Source of the DNA: Blastococcus sp. HT6-30
Lineage (GTDB): Bacteria; Actinomycetota; Actinomycetes; Mycobacteriales; Geodermatophilaceae
NCBI RefSeq assembly: GCF_039729015.1
Contig: NZ_CP155792.1
Location: 826,001-890,000 of the forward strand
Direction of reading: 5' to 3'
Length of the DNA: 64,000 bases
Part shown: piece after piece, positions 8,466-16,626 of the stretch
Numbering within the stretch: the first letter of the stretch is position 1
How the letters are laid out: the number at the start of each line of letters is the position of its first letter
Translations under genes and position numbers: made by a program
The notes under the pieces: model-generated
What the model was told of the DNA's origin: nothing
The model's input: only the letters and a program-made list of their open reading frames with translations
Database searches by the model: none

Positions 8466-9773
8466 TCAGGCCCCGGTGGTCGCGGGCGCCGGCCGACGGC
8501 CCCGCTGCACGGCCAGCACGCCGGCGACGGCGACGACGACGCCGACCACCGGCGGGATGAACCACCCGGCCTCGTTGCTGACCCAGGCGGCGAACGCGGC
8601 CACCACGTAGACCGCGAGGTTGCGCCACTCGACCGCCGGCAGCGCCGACGTCGCCGGCATGCCGCCCCGCCAGCGCGCGAGGAAGTCGCCGATGACCACG
8701 CCGCCCAGGGGTGGGATCAGGATGCCGAGCCACACCAGGTAGTCGATGAGGTTGTCGTAGATGCCGGTGATGGCCAGCAGGGTCCCCACGACCACGCCGC
8801 CGATGACGAAGGGCTTCTTCGACCGCGAGTCGGCGATCTCCGCGCCCGCGACGCCGAAGTTGTAGGCGGTGTTGTCGTTGGTGGTCCAGAGGTTGGCCAC
8901 CAGGAAGACCAGCCCCCAGCCGACCAGCCCGAGCTGGTACAGGACGAGCACGAAGTCGCCCTCGCCGAACGCCAGGGCGCCGACCGCGCCGAAGCCGAGC
9001 ATCAGCAGCTCGCCGATCAGGAACGCCACCACGCACGCCCAGAAGCCGACCGTGGGCGTGCGCGCGAACCGGGTCCAGTTGGGCGCCTGCGTGCCACCGG
9101 AGGCGAACGTGCCGACGACGATGGTGACCGCGGCGGCGATCGGCATCGTCCCCCCGGGCTCGATCGCCGTCAGCCCGCTCCAGCCGCCGACCTCCTCCAG
9201 CGACCGCCAGGTGACCCAGCCGGCCAGCACGAGCATCAGCGGGACCGACACCACCGACAGCGCGTACATCCCCCGGTAGCCGTAGTAGGCGGTGACGCCC
9301 ATGAGGGCGCCGCCGGCCACCATCAGGGCGATCTCGGTGGCCCGCCCCTGCCACTCCAGGGCGCTGGCGGTGAGACCGGCGAGCGTGGCGACGGTGACCC
9401 CGTACCAGCCCACCTGGGTTCCGCCCAGCAGCAGGGAGGCGAGCTTGGCGCCCCGGGTGCCGAGGGAGTACCGGCACATCATCACGGTGGTCAGGCCGGT
9501 CCGGGCCCCGATGCCACCGATTGCCGCGACGTAGACGCCGAGGACGGCGCTGCCGAGGAGCAGCACCCAGATCAGCGAGGTGACGTCGAACGCGGCGCCG
9601 ATCTGGGCGCCGGCGAGCATCGTGGGCGTGAAGAAGGTGAAGCCCAGCAGGACGATCGCCAGTGAGAACAGCGACCGCCGGGCGTGCGCCGGTACCGGGT
9701 CGATCGGGTAATCGGGATCGATCTCGGCCGGCGCGGGGGAGACGTCGTCGCGACCGGTGACGCGGCTGCTCAT
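8466..9773 (-). CDS. codB: Cytosine/purine permease (CodB family, NCS1)
   Basis: A 435-residue integral membrane protein with about 12 hydrophobic segments, which imports cytosine or a related nucleobase by cation symport. The N-terminus keeps the family pattern: a short charged tail with P-x-H-A-R-R-S, then GFTFFTPTMLAGA; GGTQAPNWTRFAR in the middle is also typical. The ATG at 9773 is chosen because it forms an ATGA overlap with the stop of the upstream deaminase gene, so the two are translationally coupled. The partner deaminase makes cytosine the likeliest substrate. Confidence 0.88.
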   Translation of the reverse strand: MSSRVTGRDDVSPAPAEIDPDYPIDPVPAHARRSLFSLAIVLLGFTFFTPTMLAGAQIGAAFDVTSLIWVLLLGSAVLGVYVAAIGGIGARTGLTTVMMCRYSLGTRGAKLASLLLGGTQVGWYGVTVATLAGLTASALEWQGRATEIALMVAGGALMGVTAYYGYRGMYALSVVSVPLMLVLAGWVTWRSLEEVGGWSGLTAIEPGGTMPIAAAVTIVVGTFASGGTQAPNWTRFARTPTVGFWACVVAFLIGELLMLGFGAVGALAFGEGDFVLVLYQLGLVGWGLVFLVANLWTTNDNTAYNFGVAGAEIADSRSKKPFVIGGVVVGTLLAITGIYDNLIDYLVWLGILIPPLGGVVIGDFLARWRGGMPATSALPAVEWRNLAVYVVAAFAAWVSNEAGWFIPPVVGVVVAVAGVLAVQRGRRPAPATTGA

Positions 9774-10267
9774 CGGTCGCCCTCCGGCTGCGCCACGGCG
9801 GTGTCGTCCTCGCCGATGTCCTCGTTCCACAGGGCCGGGTGCTCGGCGATGAAGTCGCTCATCATCCGGGTGCACTCCGGGTCGTCGAGGACCAGCACCT
9901 CGACGCCGTGCTCGGCCAGCCAGTCGTGGCCACCGGAGAAGTTCTGCGCCTCGCCGACGACCAGCCGGGAGATGCCGAACTGGCGGACCAGCCCGCTGCA
10001 GTACCAGCACGGGGACAGCGTGGTGACCATCGTCGTCCCCCGGTACGAGGGCTGGCGGCCGGCGTCGCGGAAGGCCGAGGTCTCGCCGTGCACCGACGGG
10101 TCGTCGTCCTGCACCCGTCGGTTGTGCCCGCGGCCCAGCACCGTCCCGTCCGGCCCGAACAGCGCGGCGCCGATCGGGATGCCGCCCTCGGACAGCCCGG
10201 TTCGTGCCTCCTCCAGGGCGATCCGCAGCCAGGAACGGGCTGTCGCCTCGTCCAGGGAATTCGTCAT
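9770..10267 (-). CDS. Cytosine deaminase, zinc-dependent CDA fold
   Basis: A 165-residue enzyme of the cytidine/deoxycytidylate deaminase superfamily. It converts cytosine to uracil and ammonia, using zinc bound by His60 (in the HGE motif, with Glu62 as proton shuttle) and by Cys87 and Cys90 in SPCWYC. The HGE form and short length are as in fungal-type cytosine deaminase, rather than the unrelated bacterial CodA amidohydrolase. It overlaps the permease gene by 4 bp. Together they form a nucleobase salvage operon. A guanine-deaminase-like specificity is a less likely alternative. Confidence 0.82.
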   Translation of the reverse strand: MTNSLDEATARSWLRIALEEARTGLSEGGIPIGAALFGPDGTVLGRGHNRRVQDDDPSVHGETSAFRDAGRQPSYRGTTMVTTLSPCWYCSGLVRQFGISRLVVGEAQNFSGGHDWLAEHGVEVLVLDDPECTRMMSDFIAEHPALWNEDIGEDDTAVAQPEGDR

Positions 10268-10609
10268 CGAGCGTCGTCCTCTCCCCGCCGGCCGGAGTGA
10301 CCGGGCGTCGCGGCCATCGTGGCCCCGGTCCGCGGATGTCTTGTAACGGCCTTGTTGCGTTCAGTGGTCGCAGGGTCGGTGTCCCTGTGGGCGCCGTCAA
10401 GGCCCACAGAAACGATCGGCTACACGTGTGCAGGGCGGGACCAGGCTCGACCAGCGGGTGGCGCGGCGCCTCGGGATGACCGGAGGGATCTTCCCGTGCC
10501 GCCGGGGGAGGGCCCTCGGCCGTCCCGCCGGTTCTGGCGGACGACGACGACCGGCCGGCGGGAGCCCCGGGTGTCCGGCGTCCGGCGGGGCTGCCTAGAT
10601 TGCCTGGAA
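10268..10609. other. Intergenic region between divergent deaminase and MFS genes
   Basis: About 340 bases without a convincing gene. It must hold the promoters for the leftward deaminase-permease operon and the rightward transporter. I see no clear -35/-10 pair, riboswitch or operator that I would defend. Confidence 0.5.
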
Positions 10610-11860
10610 GTGGACGGTGGAGATGGACAGGATCTCGGCCCCGCCGTGCCCCGTCCGTCGCGGCGGCTGATCACCGATCCCGTCTTCGGTCCCTACTGGG
10701 GCGGCAAGCTGCTGGCCAACGTCGGCATCTGGATCCAGAACATCGCGAGCGCGGCCCTGGTCTGGCAGCTGACCTCGTCGGCGTTCCTCGTCGGGCTGGT
10801 GAGCTTCGCCCAGTTCGTGCCGCAGCTGGTGCTGACCCCGGTGAGCGGTGCGATGGCCGACCGGGGGAGCCCGCGCAAGCAGATCCTGCTCGGGCGCACG
10901 TTGTGCACGCTCGGCGCCGCCGTCCTGGCCGGCTGGGTGCTGCTGACGCCGGAGGTGACCGACGTGCCGCCGTGGGTCGTCATGGTCTGCGCGCTGGTCG
11001 TGGGGATCGGGTTCTCCGTCGGCGGCCCGGCGATGCAGGCGCTGCTCCCGTCACTGGTGCGGAAGGGCGAGGTGGCCCCGGCCGTCGCGCTGGACAACCT
11101 CACCTTCTCGGTGGGCCGGGCCGTCGGACCGGCGGTGGGCGGCGTGGTCGCCGCCACCGCCGGTTACGGCGTCGCCTTCGGTCTGGCCGCCGTCGGCCAT
11201 CTCGTCTTCCTCGTAGCGGTGTTCCGGCTCCGGACGCCGGGCGCGGCGACCGCGCCGGGCCCGCGGCTGTCGGTCTCCGCCGGGGTCCGGTACCTGCGCA
11301 CCGATCCGGTGGTGGGTGTCCTGCTCCTCGGCGTCACCGCGGTCGGCATCGGCGCGGACCCGCCCGTGACGCTGGGGCCGTCACTGGCCGACGTCCTCGG
11401 GGGCGGTCCGGAACTCGTCGGCGTGCTGGCCTCGGGCTTCGGGGCGGGCGCGTTTCTCGGCTTCTTCGTCCAGGCGGGCCTGGTGCGGTACCTCGACCAC
11501 GCCTGGCTGGCCACCGGCGGGCTGGTGCTGCTCGCGGCCTCGGCGGTGGGGGTGGCGGCGAGCTGGAACGTGCCCGCCGCCGTCGTCGCCTTCGTGGTGG
11601 GTGGCGTCGGCCTGACGCTGGCGATGAACGGCATCACCACCCTGCTCTACGCCCGCGTCCCGCGGGAGTACATCGGCCGGATCATGGCCCTCTGGCTGGT
11701 CGGCTTCGTCGGCTCCCGGCCGCTGGCCGCGACCCTGAACGGCGCGCTGACCGACCTGCTGTCGGTCGGCGCCGCCCTGGTGACGACGGCGGTGATCGTG
11801 CTGGGCGCGGCCGCGGTGTGCCGGCCCGCGGTGCTGCGGCGCCCGCTGCCCCCGAGCTGA
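10610..11860 (+). CDS. MFS transporter (enterobactin-exporter-like, MFS_3 group)
   Basis: About 416 residues with 11 to 12 hydrophobic spans and the MFS loop motif between spans 2 and 3 (GAMADRGSPRK). Short N-terminal charged region, then FGPYWGGKLLANVGIWIQNIA, which is typical of EntS-like exporters. It is likely a proton-driven efflux pump for a small molecule; the substrate is unknown. The start is uncertain: GTG at 10610 is given, GTG at 10646 is the alternative, and neither has an ideal ribosome site. Confidence 0.78.
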   Translation: MDGGDGQDLGPAVPRPSRRLITDPVFGPYWGGKLLANVGIWIQNIASAALVWQLTSSAFLVGLVSFAQFVPQLVLTPVSGAMADRGSPRKQILLGRTLCTLGAAVLAGWVLLTPEVTDVPPWVVMVCALVVGIGFSVGGPAMQALLPSLVRKGEVAPAVALDNLTFSVGRAVGPAVGGVVAATAGYGVAFGLAAVGHLVFLVAVFRLRTPGAATAPGPRLSVSAGVRYLRTDPVVGVLLLGVTAVGIGADPPVTLGPSLADVLGGGPELVGVLASGFGAGAFLGFFVQAGLVRYLDHAWLATGGLVLLAASAVGVAASWNVPAAVVAFVVGGVGLTLAMNGITTLLYARVPREYIGRIMALWLVGFVGSRPLAATLNGALTDLLSVGAALVTTAVIVLGAAAVCRPAVLRRPLPPS

Positions 11861-11866
11861 GCCCGG

Positions 11867-12090
11867 TCAGCGGGTAGGCACCTCCCGGGCGAGGACGAGC
11901 GACGTCACGACGAGCCAGACACCCCCGAAGACGAAGTCGAGCAGCCCCGAGGGGCCACGGGGGTCAGGGCGACCACCACCGCGAGCACCATGACCAGGGA
12001 CGGCACGGCCGCGATGCGCGCGCTCTCCCAGCCGGTGGTGAGAAGTACCTGGGCCGTGGCGCCGTTGCCCAGGTCGGCCTCCCGGTTCAC
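11867..12090 (-). pseudogene. Small membrane protein gene broken by a frameshift
   Basis: Reading leftward from the ATG at 12090, one frame encodes a start and a hydrophobic span (VMVLAVVVALTPV). A second frame then carries a second span and a tidy end (GLLDFVFGGVWLVV up to 11867). The two together would make one protein of about 75 residues with two transmembrane segments. The switch falls in a run of Gs near 11950, so a natural frameshift or a sequencing error is possible. The family is not known. Confidence 0.5.
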
Positions 12091-12211
12091 CCGACCGGGT
12101 AGACGCGGTCACACGTCCGTCCACAGAATGCCTGTTCGCGTCCCATCGGACTGATCATCTTCCTAGAGTCCCGTCGATTCGATTGCTCGCGGGCTCGACG
12201 GGGGATGGGGC

Positions 12212-12718
12212 GTGCCGACTGCTCTGGACGTCGTGGACGGCGAGGTCCGCGAGCTGATCCGCCGGCGTGGGCTGGATCCGTTCACCGATCCGGGCCCGGT
12301 GCGGCTGCTGGTGCGCGACGTCGTCGCCGACTACTCGGAGCGCTCGCTCACCTCGGCGCTGCCGCCGATCGGCGACGTCGAGTCGGTGGTGCGCGACGTG
12401 CTGGACCGGGTGGCCGGGTTCGGGCCGCTGCAGCGCCATCTCGACGACCCGGAGATCGAGGAGATCTGGGTCAACGAGCCGGGCCGGGTGTTCATCGCCC
12501 GGCGGGGCCGCAGCGAGCTGACCACGACGATCCTGGCGCCGGGGGAGCTGGCCGACCTGGTGGAGCGCATGCTGCGCACCTCGGGTCGGCGGATCGACAT
12601 GTCGACGCCGTTCGTCGACGCCATGATGCCCGACGGCTCCCGGCTGCACGTGGTCATTCCCGACATCATTGCCGGGCGCGCCGCCCACCGGCCAATGGTC
12701 TCCCTACCCCCGTCCTGA
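12212..12718 (+). pseudogene. cpaF: CpaF/TadA secretion ATPase, 5' half cut by the integrative element
   Basis: This is the N-terminal half of a type II/IV secretion ATPase of Flp/tad pili. It has the all-helical N-domain followed by the FGPLQRHLDDPEIEEIWVNE signature and RIDMSTPFVDAMMPDGSRLH. The GTG at 12212 has a good purine-rich ribosome site. The genuine cpaF sequence ends in VIPDI at 12668, inside the 16-bp repeat. From there 16 foreign residues lead to a stop at 12718. The continuation of the same frame reappears at 47218, which proves disruption by the element. Neither half can make an active ATPase. Confidence 0.9.
12653..12668 (+). repeat. attL core
   Basis: The 16-bp GTCATTCCCGACATCA is identical to 47218-47233. 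It encodes V-I-P-D-I of CpaF in both copies and in the same frame, so it is the crossover region of the site-specific integration. Confidence 0.9.
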
Positions 12719-12784
12719 GCTGCGTGTATAGGTGTGGGAGGTCGTTGGCCGCCAACGGCGAGTTGTGGGTGTCCTGCGGACTTT

Positions 12785-12803
12785 CTGCGGACTCTGTGCG
12801 GAC
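12785..12803 (+). repeat. Integrase arm-type repeat, left end
   Basis: A 19-bp sequence, CTGCGGACTCTGTGCGGAC, recurs in the same orientation at 47150-47168 with one mismatch. Further GCGGACT copies lie just before it (12776-12782). Repeats inside both element ends, close to the cores, fit arm-binding sites for the tyrosine integrase or its excisionase. The role is inferred. Confidence 0.5.
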
Positions 12804-12952
12804 CACATCCGACGATGGTGATCATCGATCGATCGGTTGCATCGAGCGCCCGCGGTCACCTGTGCAACACTTCGTCCGCACGGCAGCGCGACCCACGGGG
12901 GTGTTCGGACCATGGTGAGCGGCTCCTTTCATGCGAGGTGGCTGGGTCCTTC

Positions 12953-13501
12953 GTGACGCCGTTCCCAACGGTGCACAGCTCCGGCCTGCTCTATGGCAAC
13001 CTTCCTGACAACAACGCTCAAGAGCAGCTGAGCGTCAACTACGTCCGGTCGGTCGCCACCGCGGCCCGGTGTCACGCCAAGGTCGAGGAGACCGACTTCG
13101 AGGGCGTCGACGTGCACATCAAGTCGATGCAGATCGCCCACGATGTCCCGTTTCCGTCGGTCGAGGCACAGCTGAAGTGCACGCAACGCGAGGACCTCGT
13201 CAGGGACGGACGCATCGCCTGGCAGCTCCAGCGGGACAACTACGACCAGCTCCGCCTCGCGGTGGCGATCCCACGCATCCTCATCGTGATGCTCTGCCCC
13301 GCGGACTTCACCGCCTGGCTTCAGCAGGATGACCAGCGGCTGTCGATGTCCCACGCCGCCTACTGGGTCAGCCTCCGCGGCGAGCCGGAACTCAAGGCAG
13401 AACAGAAGACGAAGACCGTTCACGTCCCCCTGTCGCAGCCCTTCACCGTTGAGGCGCTTCTCGACATGATGACGAGGACTGGCAAGGGGGAGGCACTATG
13501 A
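12953..13501 (+). CDS. DUF4365-like protein with PD-(D/E)XK-like nuclease motif
   Basis: About 182 residues from the GTG at 12953; a GTG at 12938 is also possible. The N-terminal part has the pattern AQEQLSVNYVRSVA, then DFEGVDVHI near residue 47 and VEAQLKCT near residue 72. D-G-V-D followed by (E/Q)-x-K is the metal-binding core of PD-(D/E)XK nucleases, here with Gln in place of Glu. DUF4365 proteins share this layout. The stop overlaps the next start in an ATGA, so both proteins are made together. It is the first gene inside attL, a common place for defence genes. Nuclease activity and a defence role are inferred. Confidence 0.6.
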   Translation: MTPFPTVHSSGLLYGNLPDNNAQEQLSVNYVRSVATAARCHAKVEETDFEGVDVHIKSMQIAHDVPFPSVEAQLKCTQREDLVRDGRIAWQLQRDNYDQLRLAVAIPRILIVMLCPADFTAWLQQDDQRLSMSHAAYWVSLRGEPELKAEQKTKTVHVPLSQPFTVEALLDMMTRTGKGEAL

Positions 13502-14727
13502 CTGAGTCCTCCCTCGAGCAGGTCCGCCAAACTGGTCTGACCTCCTCCAGCGTCGCTGCCTACCTGTCAACGACTGGCTGGTCGATGGTCCACGACGGCC
13601 GGGCCCTGCAGAGCTGGGTCTATGGCGACGTGCCGACGCCCGACCAGGTGCTCCAGCTCCCGACCGATGACTCCTACGCGGACTACGACCAGAACCTCCG
13701 CCGGGTGCTCCGCCAGCTCCAGGCGCTGAACGGGTGGGACGCTCAACAGCTAGCGACTCACGTCCTCGGCGCCCGCTCCGACATCCTCTACATCCGCGCG
13801 TCCCAGTACAGCTCCGACGGGAGCATCCCGGTGCGCGAGGCGCAGCAGCTACTCGACGGTGCGGTGGACATGGTCACTGCGGCTGCACGGTGGACGTACC
13901 AGCCACGCAGAAGCTTCTCGGGTCGTCCACCCGACGCCGTCAAGGAATTCATCGACGACGACCTCCGCATGGGGCACACCCAACGAGGCAGCTTCGTCAT
14001 CACGATCCTGACGCGGCTGGACGAGCCGGAAATCGACCAGCCCGGCGACCGAACACCTGCACTGGTGCCGCCGGCCGAGGTGGGAGGGCAGTCGCTGCAT
14101 CAGTCCCTGACCAGCGGTTACGTAGCACCTTTCCAGCGTCGCGTCATGAGCACATTGGCCTCAGGCCTGTCCTACGTCAGGACCGCCACCGAGACCGCGC
14201 TGAACAGTGACGACGGGGTCGCCGCAGTTGACCTCGACGAGGCGGTGCAGCGCGGCGTCAGCGCCCAGCTGTGTCAGGCATTGGGTGAGATGACCGAACA
14301 GGTTGGCATCCAGTCACTCGACCTCTCGTTCAACTGGGCGCCGGCCGAGCCGAGTCCTGCCCCGCCGGTAAACCGCGTGGTGTTCGCCCGGCCGACGGCG
14401 CCTGTCCTCATGGACCTGCGGGAACGTCTCACGCCATCACCACCGGCGGAGCGGCGGGCCAGCGTGACTGGATACGTCACGCGCCTGGAGCGCGGCCAGG
14501 ACGCCGAGGAGGGAACGGTCACAGTCCAGGGCTTCGCAGACACGCAGGAGCAGCGATCGGTCCGCGTCTTGCTGACTGGCGACTCCTACACAACCGCTGT
14601 ACGGGCGCACGACGCACGTCAGCTCGTCCAGGTGTCTGGCCGCCTCACCCGAGAGGGCAACGCCTACTTCTTGCGCGGCCAGGTAAGCCTCAGTCGCGTT
14701 ACCGTCACGACGACCGAGCCGCGATAG
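13498..14727 (+). CDS. Unknown partner of the DUF4365-like protein, C-terminal OB-fold-like domain
   Basis: A 409-residue soluble protein coupled to the upstream gene by a 4-bp overlap. I do not recognise the family. Residues 1 to about 290 are mixed helix and strand with no catalytic motif. After a proline-rich linker (about 280-320) the last 85 residues form a string of beta strands (SVTGYVTRL, EEGTVTVQGF, RSVRVLL, LVQVSGRLTREGNAYFLRG) very like an OB-fold. This might bind nucleic acid or ligand. With the DUF4365-like partner it may be a two-gene defence or addiction module. Codon use is less GC-extreme than in the chromosomal genes to the left, suggesting a separate origin. Confidence 0.6.
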   Translation: MTESSLEQVRQTGLTSSSVAAYLSTTGWSMVHDGRALQSWVYGDVPTPDQVLQLPTDDSYADYDQNLRRVLRQLQALNGWDAQQLATHVLGARSDILYIRASQYSSDGSIPVREAQQLLDGAVDMVTAAARWTYQPRRSFSGRPPDAVKEFIDDDLRMGHTQRGSFVITILTRLDEPEIDQPGDRTPALVPPAEVGGQSLHQSLTSGYVAPFQRRVMSTLASGLSYVRTATETALNSDDGVAAVDLDEAVQRGVSAQLCQALGEMTEQVGIQSLDLSFNWAPAEPSPAPPVNRVVFARPTAPVLMDLRERLTPSPPAERRASVTGYVTRLERGQDAEEGTVTVQGFADTQEQRSVRVLLTGDSYTTAVRAHDARQLVQVSGRLTREGNAYFLRGQVSLSRVTVTTTEPR

Positions 14728-14806
14728 CTGCGCAGCAGCCAGCTGGTTGCACCACTGGGGATGCTCACAGCCGCGATTTCGGGCCGCGGCCTGGGCGACC
14801 GCGGGT

Positions 14807-15432
14807 TCAGTAGAGGTAGCGGTCGATGCCGGAGCCGTGCGCCCACATGTGGTTCATGCGGTCGGCGGTGCGGGCGTGGGCGGCTTCCTCGGCGTCGATG
14901 AGCACGCAGTCGGTGCCGGGCGGTGTGGCCCGCAGTCGGGCGGTGAGCAGTCCGGTGTCGTCGGTTGGGGAGAGGTCGAACAGGCCGGCCAGCCGTGCAA
15001 GAGCGAGACCAGGTCGGTGCGGTCGCCCGAGCGGCAGCCGCCGGCGAGCTGCTCGGCGTGGGCGTCGACCAGCTCGCCGATGTCGGCATCCAGCCCAGGG
15101 TGGCCGAGGGCAGCGGCGGTCGCGGAAAGATGATCCATGTCGGCGGCGGGCAGGATGAGCGCAGTCATCGGCGCGTGCTCGTAGCGGCCGTCCGGGGCGA
15201 GCAGCCGGCCGGACCCGAGTCCCCGGGACCGGGTGGGCGCCAGGGCGGTGAGCAGGCGCTGCACGGCGGCGAGGGCGACCCGGTCGGCCAGCGGCGGCGG
15301 CACCGGCAGCGGCTCCGTGCCGGCGCTCGGGTCCCGCCGGTCGTCGTCCTCCCACGTGCCCAGGCACAGCAGGATTTCTTCCAGGGCGCGCAGCGGCGCG
15401 AGCGGCTCGCCGTCGCGGTCGACGACGAGCAC
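14807..15432 (-). pseudogene. Hypothetical element protein, broken by one frameshift
   Basis: From a start at 15432 (MLVVDRDGEPLAPLRALEE) one frame encodes about 145 good residues as far as DLVSLLHGWPA. The natural C-terminus (LAGLFDLSPTDDTG to GIDRYLY, ending at 14807) is in another frame. The switch is near 15000 and a single lost base would explain it. Without the shift the protein would be about 209 residues, soluble and of unknown function. It lies at the start of a leftward block of small element genes. Confidence 0.5.
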
Positions 15433-15488
15433 GGTGCGCTGCCCTGCCGGGTGTATCTTGCTCGGTGCGGGGGTGACCGGTCGGCTGC

Positions 15489-15857
15489 TCAGTCACGGGG
15501 GGACCACCGCTCGGTGGCCGACCGTCCGGTCATGCCGGTGACTCGGCCGATGTCGGCCCACGAGGCCCCGGCCGCGAGCGCGGTGCACACGGCCTCGTCC
15601 AGCGCGCGGGCGGCGGCGGCCTGCCGGGCGGCGGCCTGTTCTACATCTTCGAGGGCTTGCCATCCGGCGATGTGTCGGCGCCAGTCCTGTCTCACCCGGT
15701 TCTCGTCGGCGGCCTCCAGGTCGGCCCACGGGCCGGCGGTGGCCAGCCGCCGCGCCGCCGGGTCGGCTAGCTCCGGCGGTACGCGCGTCCAGGGGGTGCC
15801 GCGCCACCCGCAGGTGCAGCCGGCGGCCCAGCCGACGACCGCGGCGTCGGGGCGCAC
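15489..15857 (-). CDS. Hypothetical protein with CxCGWRG motif
   Basis: A 122-residue protein with a GTG start at 15857, preceded by GCGGAGGA. The N-terminus has CTCGWRGTPW, resembling half of a zinc ribbon, and the C-terminal half looks like a helix-turn-helix region (AAGASWADIGRVTGMTGRSATERW). It might be a small DNA-binding regulator of the element. Its start lies in one copy of a 92-bp tandem duplication; the second copy of the start lies upstream and leads nowhere useful. Confidence 0.55.
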   Translation of the reverse strand: MRPDAAVVGWAAGCTCGWRGTPWTRVPPELADPAARRLATAGPWADLEAADENRVRQDWRRHIAGWQALEDVEQAAARQAAAARALDEAVCTALAAGASWADIGRVTGMTGRSATERWSPRD

Positions 15858-15993
15858 TCCTCCGCCTGCTCGATCACCTCATGGCGGACCTGGCCGCTGG
15901 TGCAGGTGCAGCCGGCGGCCCAGCCGACGACCGCGGCGTCGGGGCGCACTCCTCCGCCTGCTCGATCACCTCATGGCGGACCTGGCCGCTGGT
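15810..15993. repeat. Tandem 92-bp direct duplication
   Basis: Bases 15810-15901 are repeated exactly as 15902-15993. Ninety-two is not a multiple of three, so the duplication changes the reading frame of the leftward gene that starts at 16236. It also duplicates the start of the gene at 15857. Confidence 0.9.
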
Positions 15994-16236
15994 GTGGGCG
16001 TGCACGATCCCGTCGCCGCGGATGAGCGTGCCGTCCTGCCAGAGGCCCTCGACGGTGGAGCCGTCGCGGTAGGTCAGCCGCACCCGGTCGCCGTTGCACG
16101 GCCCGTCGTCGGGTCGGCGGGCCACCAGCAGGCCGCGGGCGCTGCTGGTGCCGGCGCCTTGCGCGCCGTCGGCGAACAGTGGCACCACCCAGCCCTCGTG
16201 CTCCTGGTCGTCCACGACCGGGCCCATCCATCCCAT
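15874..16236 (-). CDS. Hypothetical element protein with altered C-terminus
   Basis: A 120-residue protein; the ATG at 16236 has a strong GGAGAGGAGG ribosome site. The core (NGDRVRLTYRDGSTVEGLWQDG) forms a small beta-barrel-like pattern, and there is no catalytic motif. Because of the 92-bp duplication its last residues are now PAPAARSAMR; in the unduplicated arrangement it would instead end in GGAAPPGRAYRRS. It overlaps the next gene, so the two are probably coupled. Function unknown. Confidence 0.5.
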   Translation of the reverse strand: MGWMGPVVDDQEHEGWVVPLFADGAQGAGTSSARGLLVARRPDDGPCNGDRVRLTYRDGSTVEGLWQDGTLIRGDGIVHAHTSGQVRHEVIEQAEECAPTPRSSAGPPAAPAPAARSAMR

Positions 16237-16416
16237 CGCTCCTCCTCTCCGTGCGTGTGCGCAGCGTCGCCGTTCCGGCGCTGCCGAGGCATGTCCCAGC
16301 CGGCTTCTGTGGATGGCCGTCGTTGTCCACAGACAGGGCTGGCCGCCAGGCCTCACCGTGTGCCCGGAGTCGGCAGCGGCCCCGTGGCCCGTGCACCGCT
16401 CTCCGGAGGCGTGGGG

Positions 16417-16626
16417 CTATCGGCGCGGGGACTGGTCTGCTTGTGCGTCGATCCAGGTGCGCAGGTCGGCGCGGCGGTAGACGACGCGTCGGCCGAGTCG
16501 GAAGCTGTTCGGGCCGGTCCCCAGGTGTCGCCAGTACCGGAGGGTGGCGACGGGCGCGCGGAGCACGTCCGCGGCCTCGGTGATCGTGAGCAGCTCGGGC
16601 TCGTGGTCGGCGGTGGGATCGGGCAT
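16417..16626 (-). CDS. xis: Excisionase/AlpA-type helix-turn-helix protein
   Basis: A 69-residue MerR-like winged helix (HTH_17 type). LLTITEAADVLRAPVATLRYWRH is the first helix pair, GRRVVYRRADLRTWIDAQ the wing and last helix. Proteins of this size serve as recombination directionality factors or as copy and transfer regulators in integrative elements. It lies about 30 kb from the integrase across the element, which is unusual for an excisionase because xis is often next to int. A general regulator is therefore the alternative. Confidence 0.75.
   Translation of the reverse strand: MPDPTADHEPELLTITEAADVLRAPVATLRYWRHLGTGPNSFRLGRRVVYRRADLRTWIDAQADQSPRR

Noticed and set aside
12653-12668. tRNA gene as the integration target
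   Set aside because: The core lies in the cpaF coding frame on both sides; no tRNA-like cloverleaf was seen.
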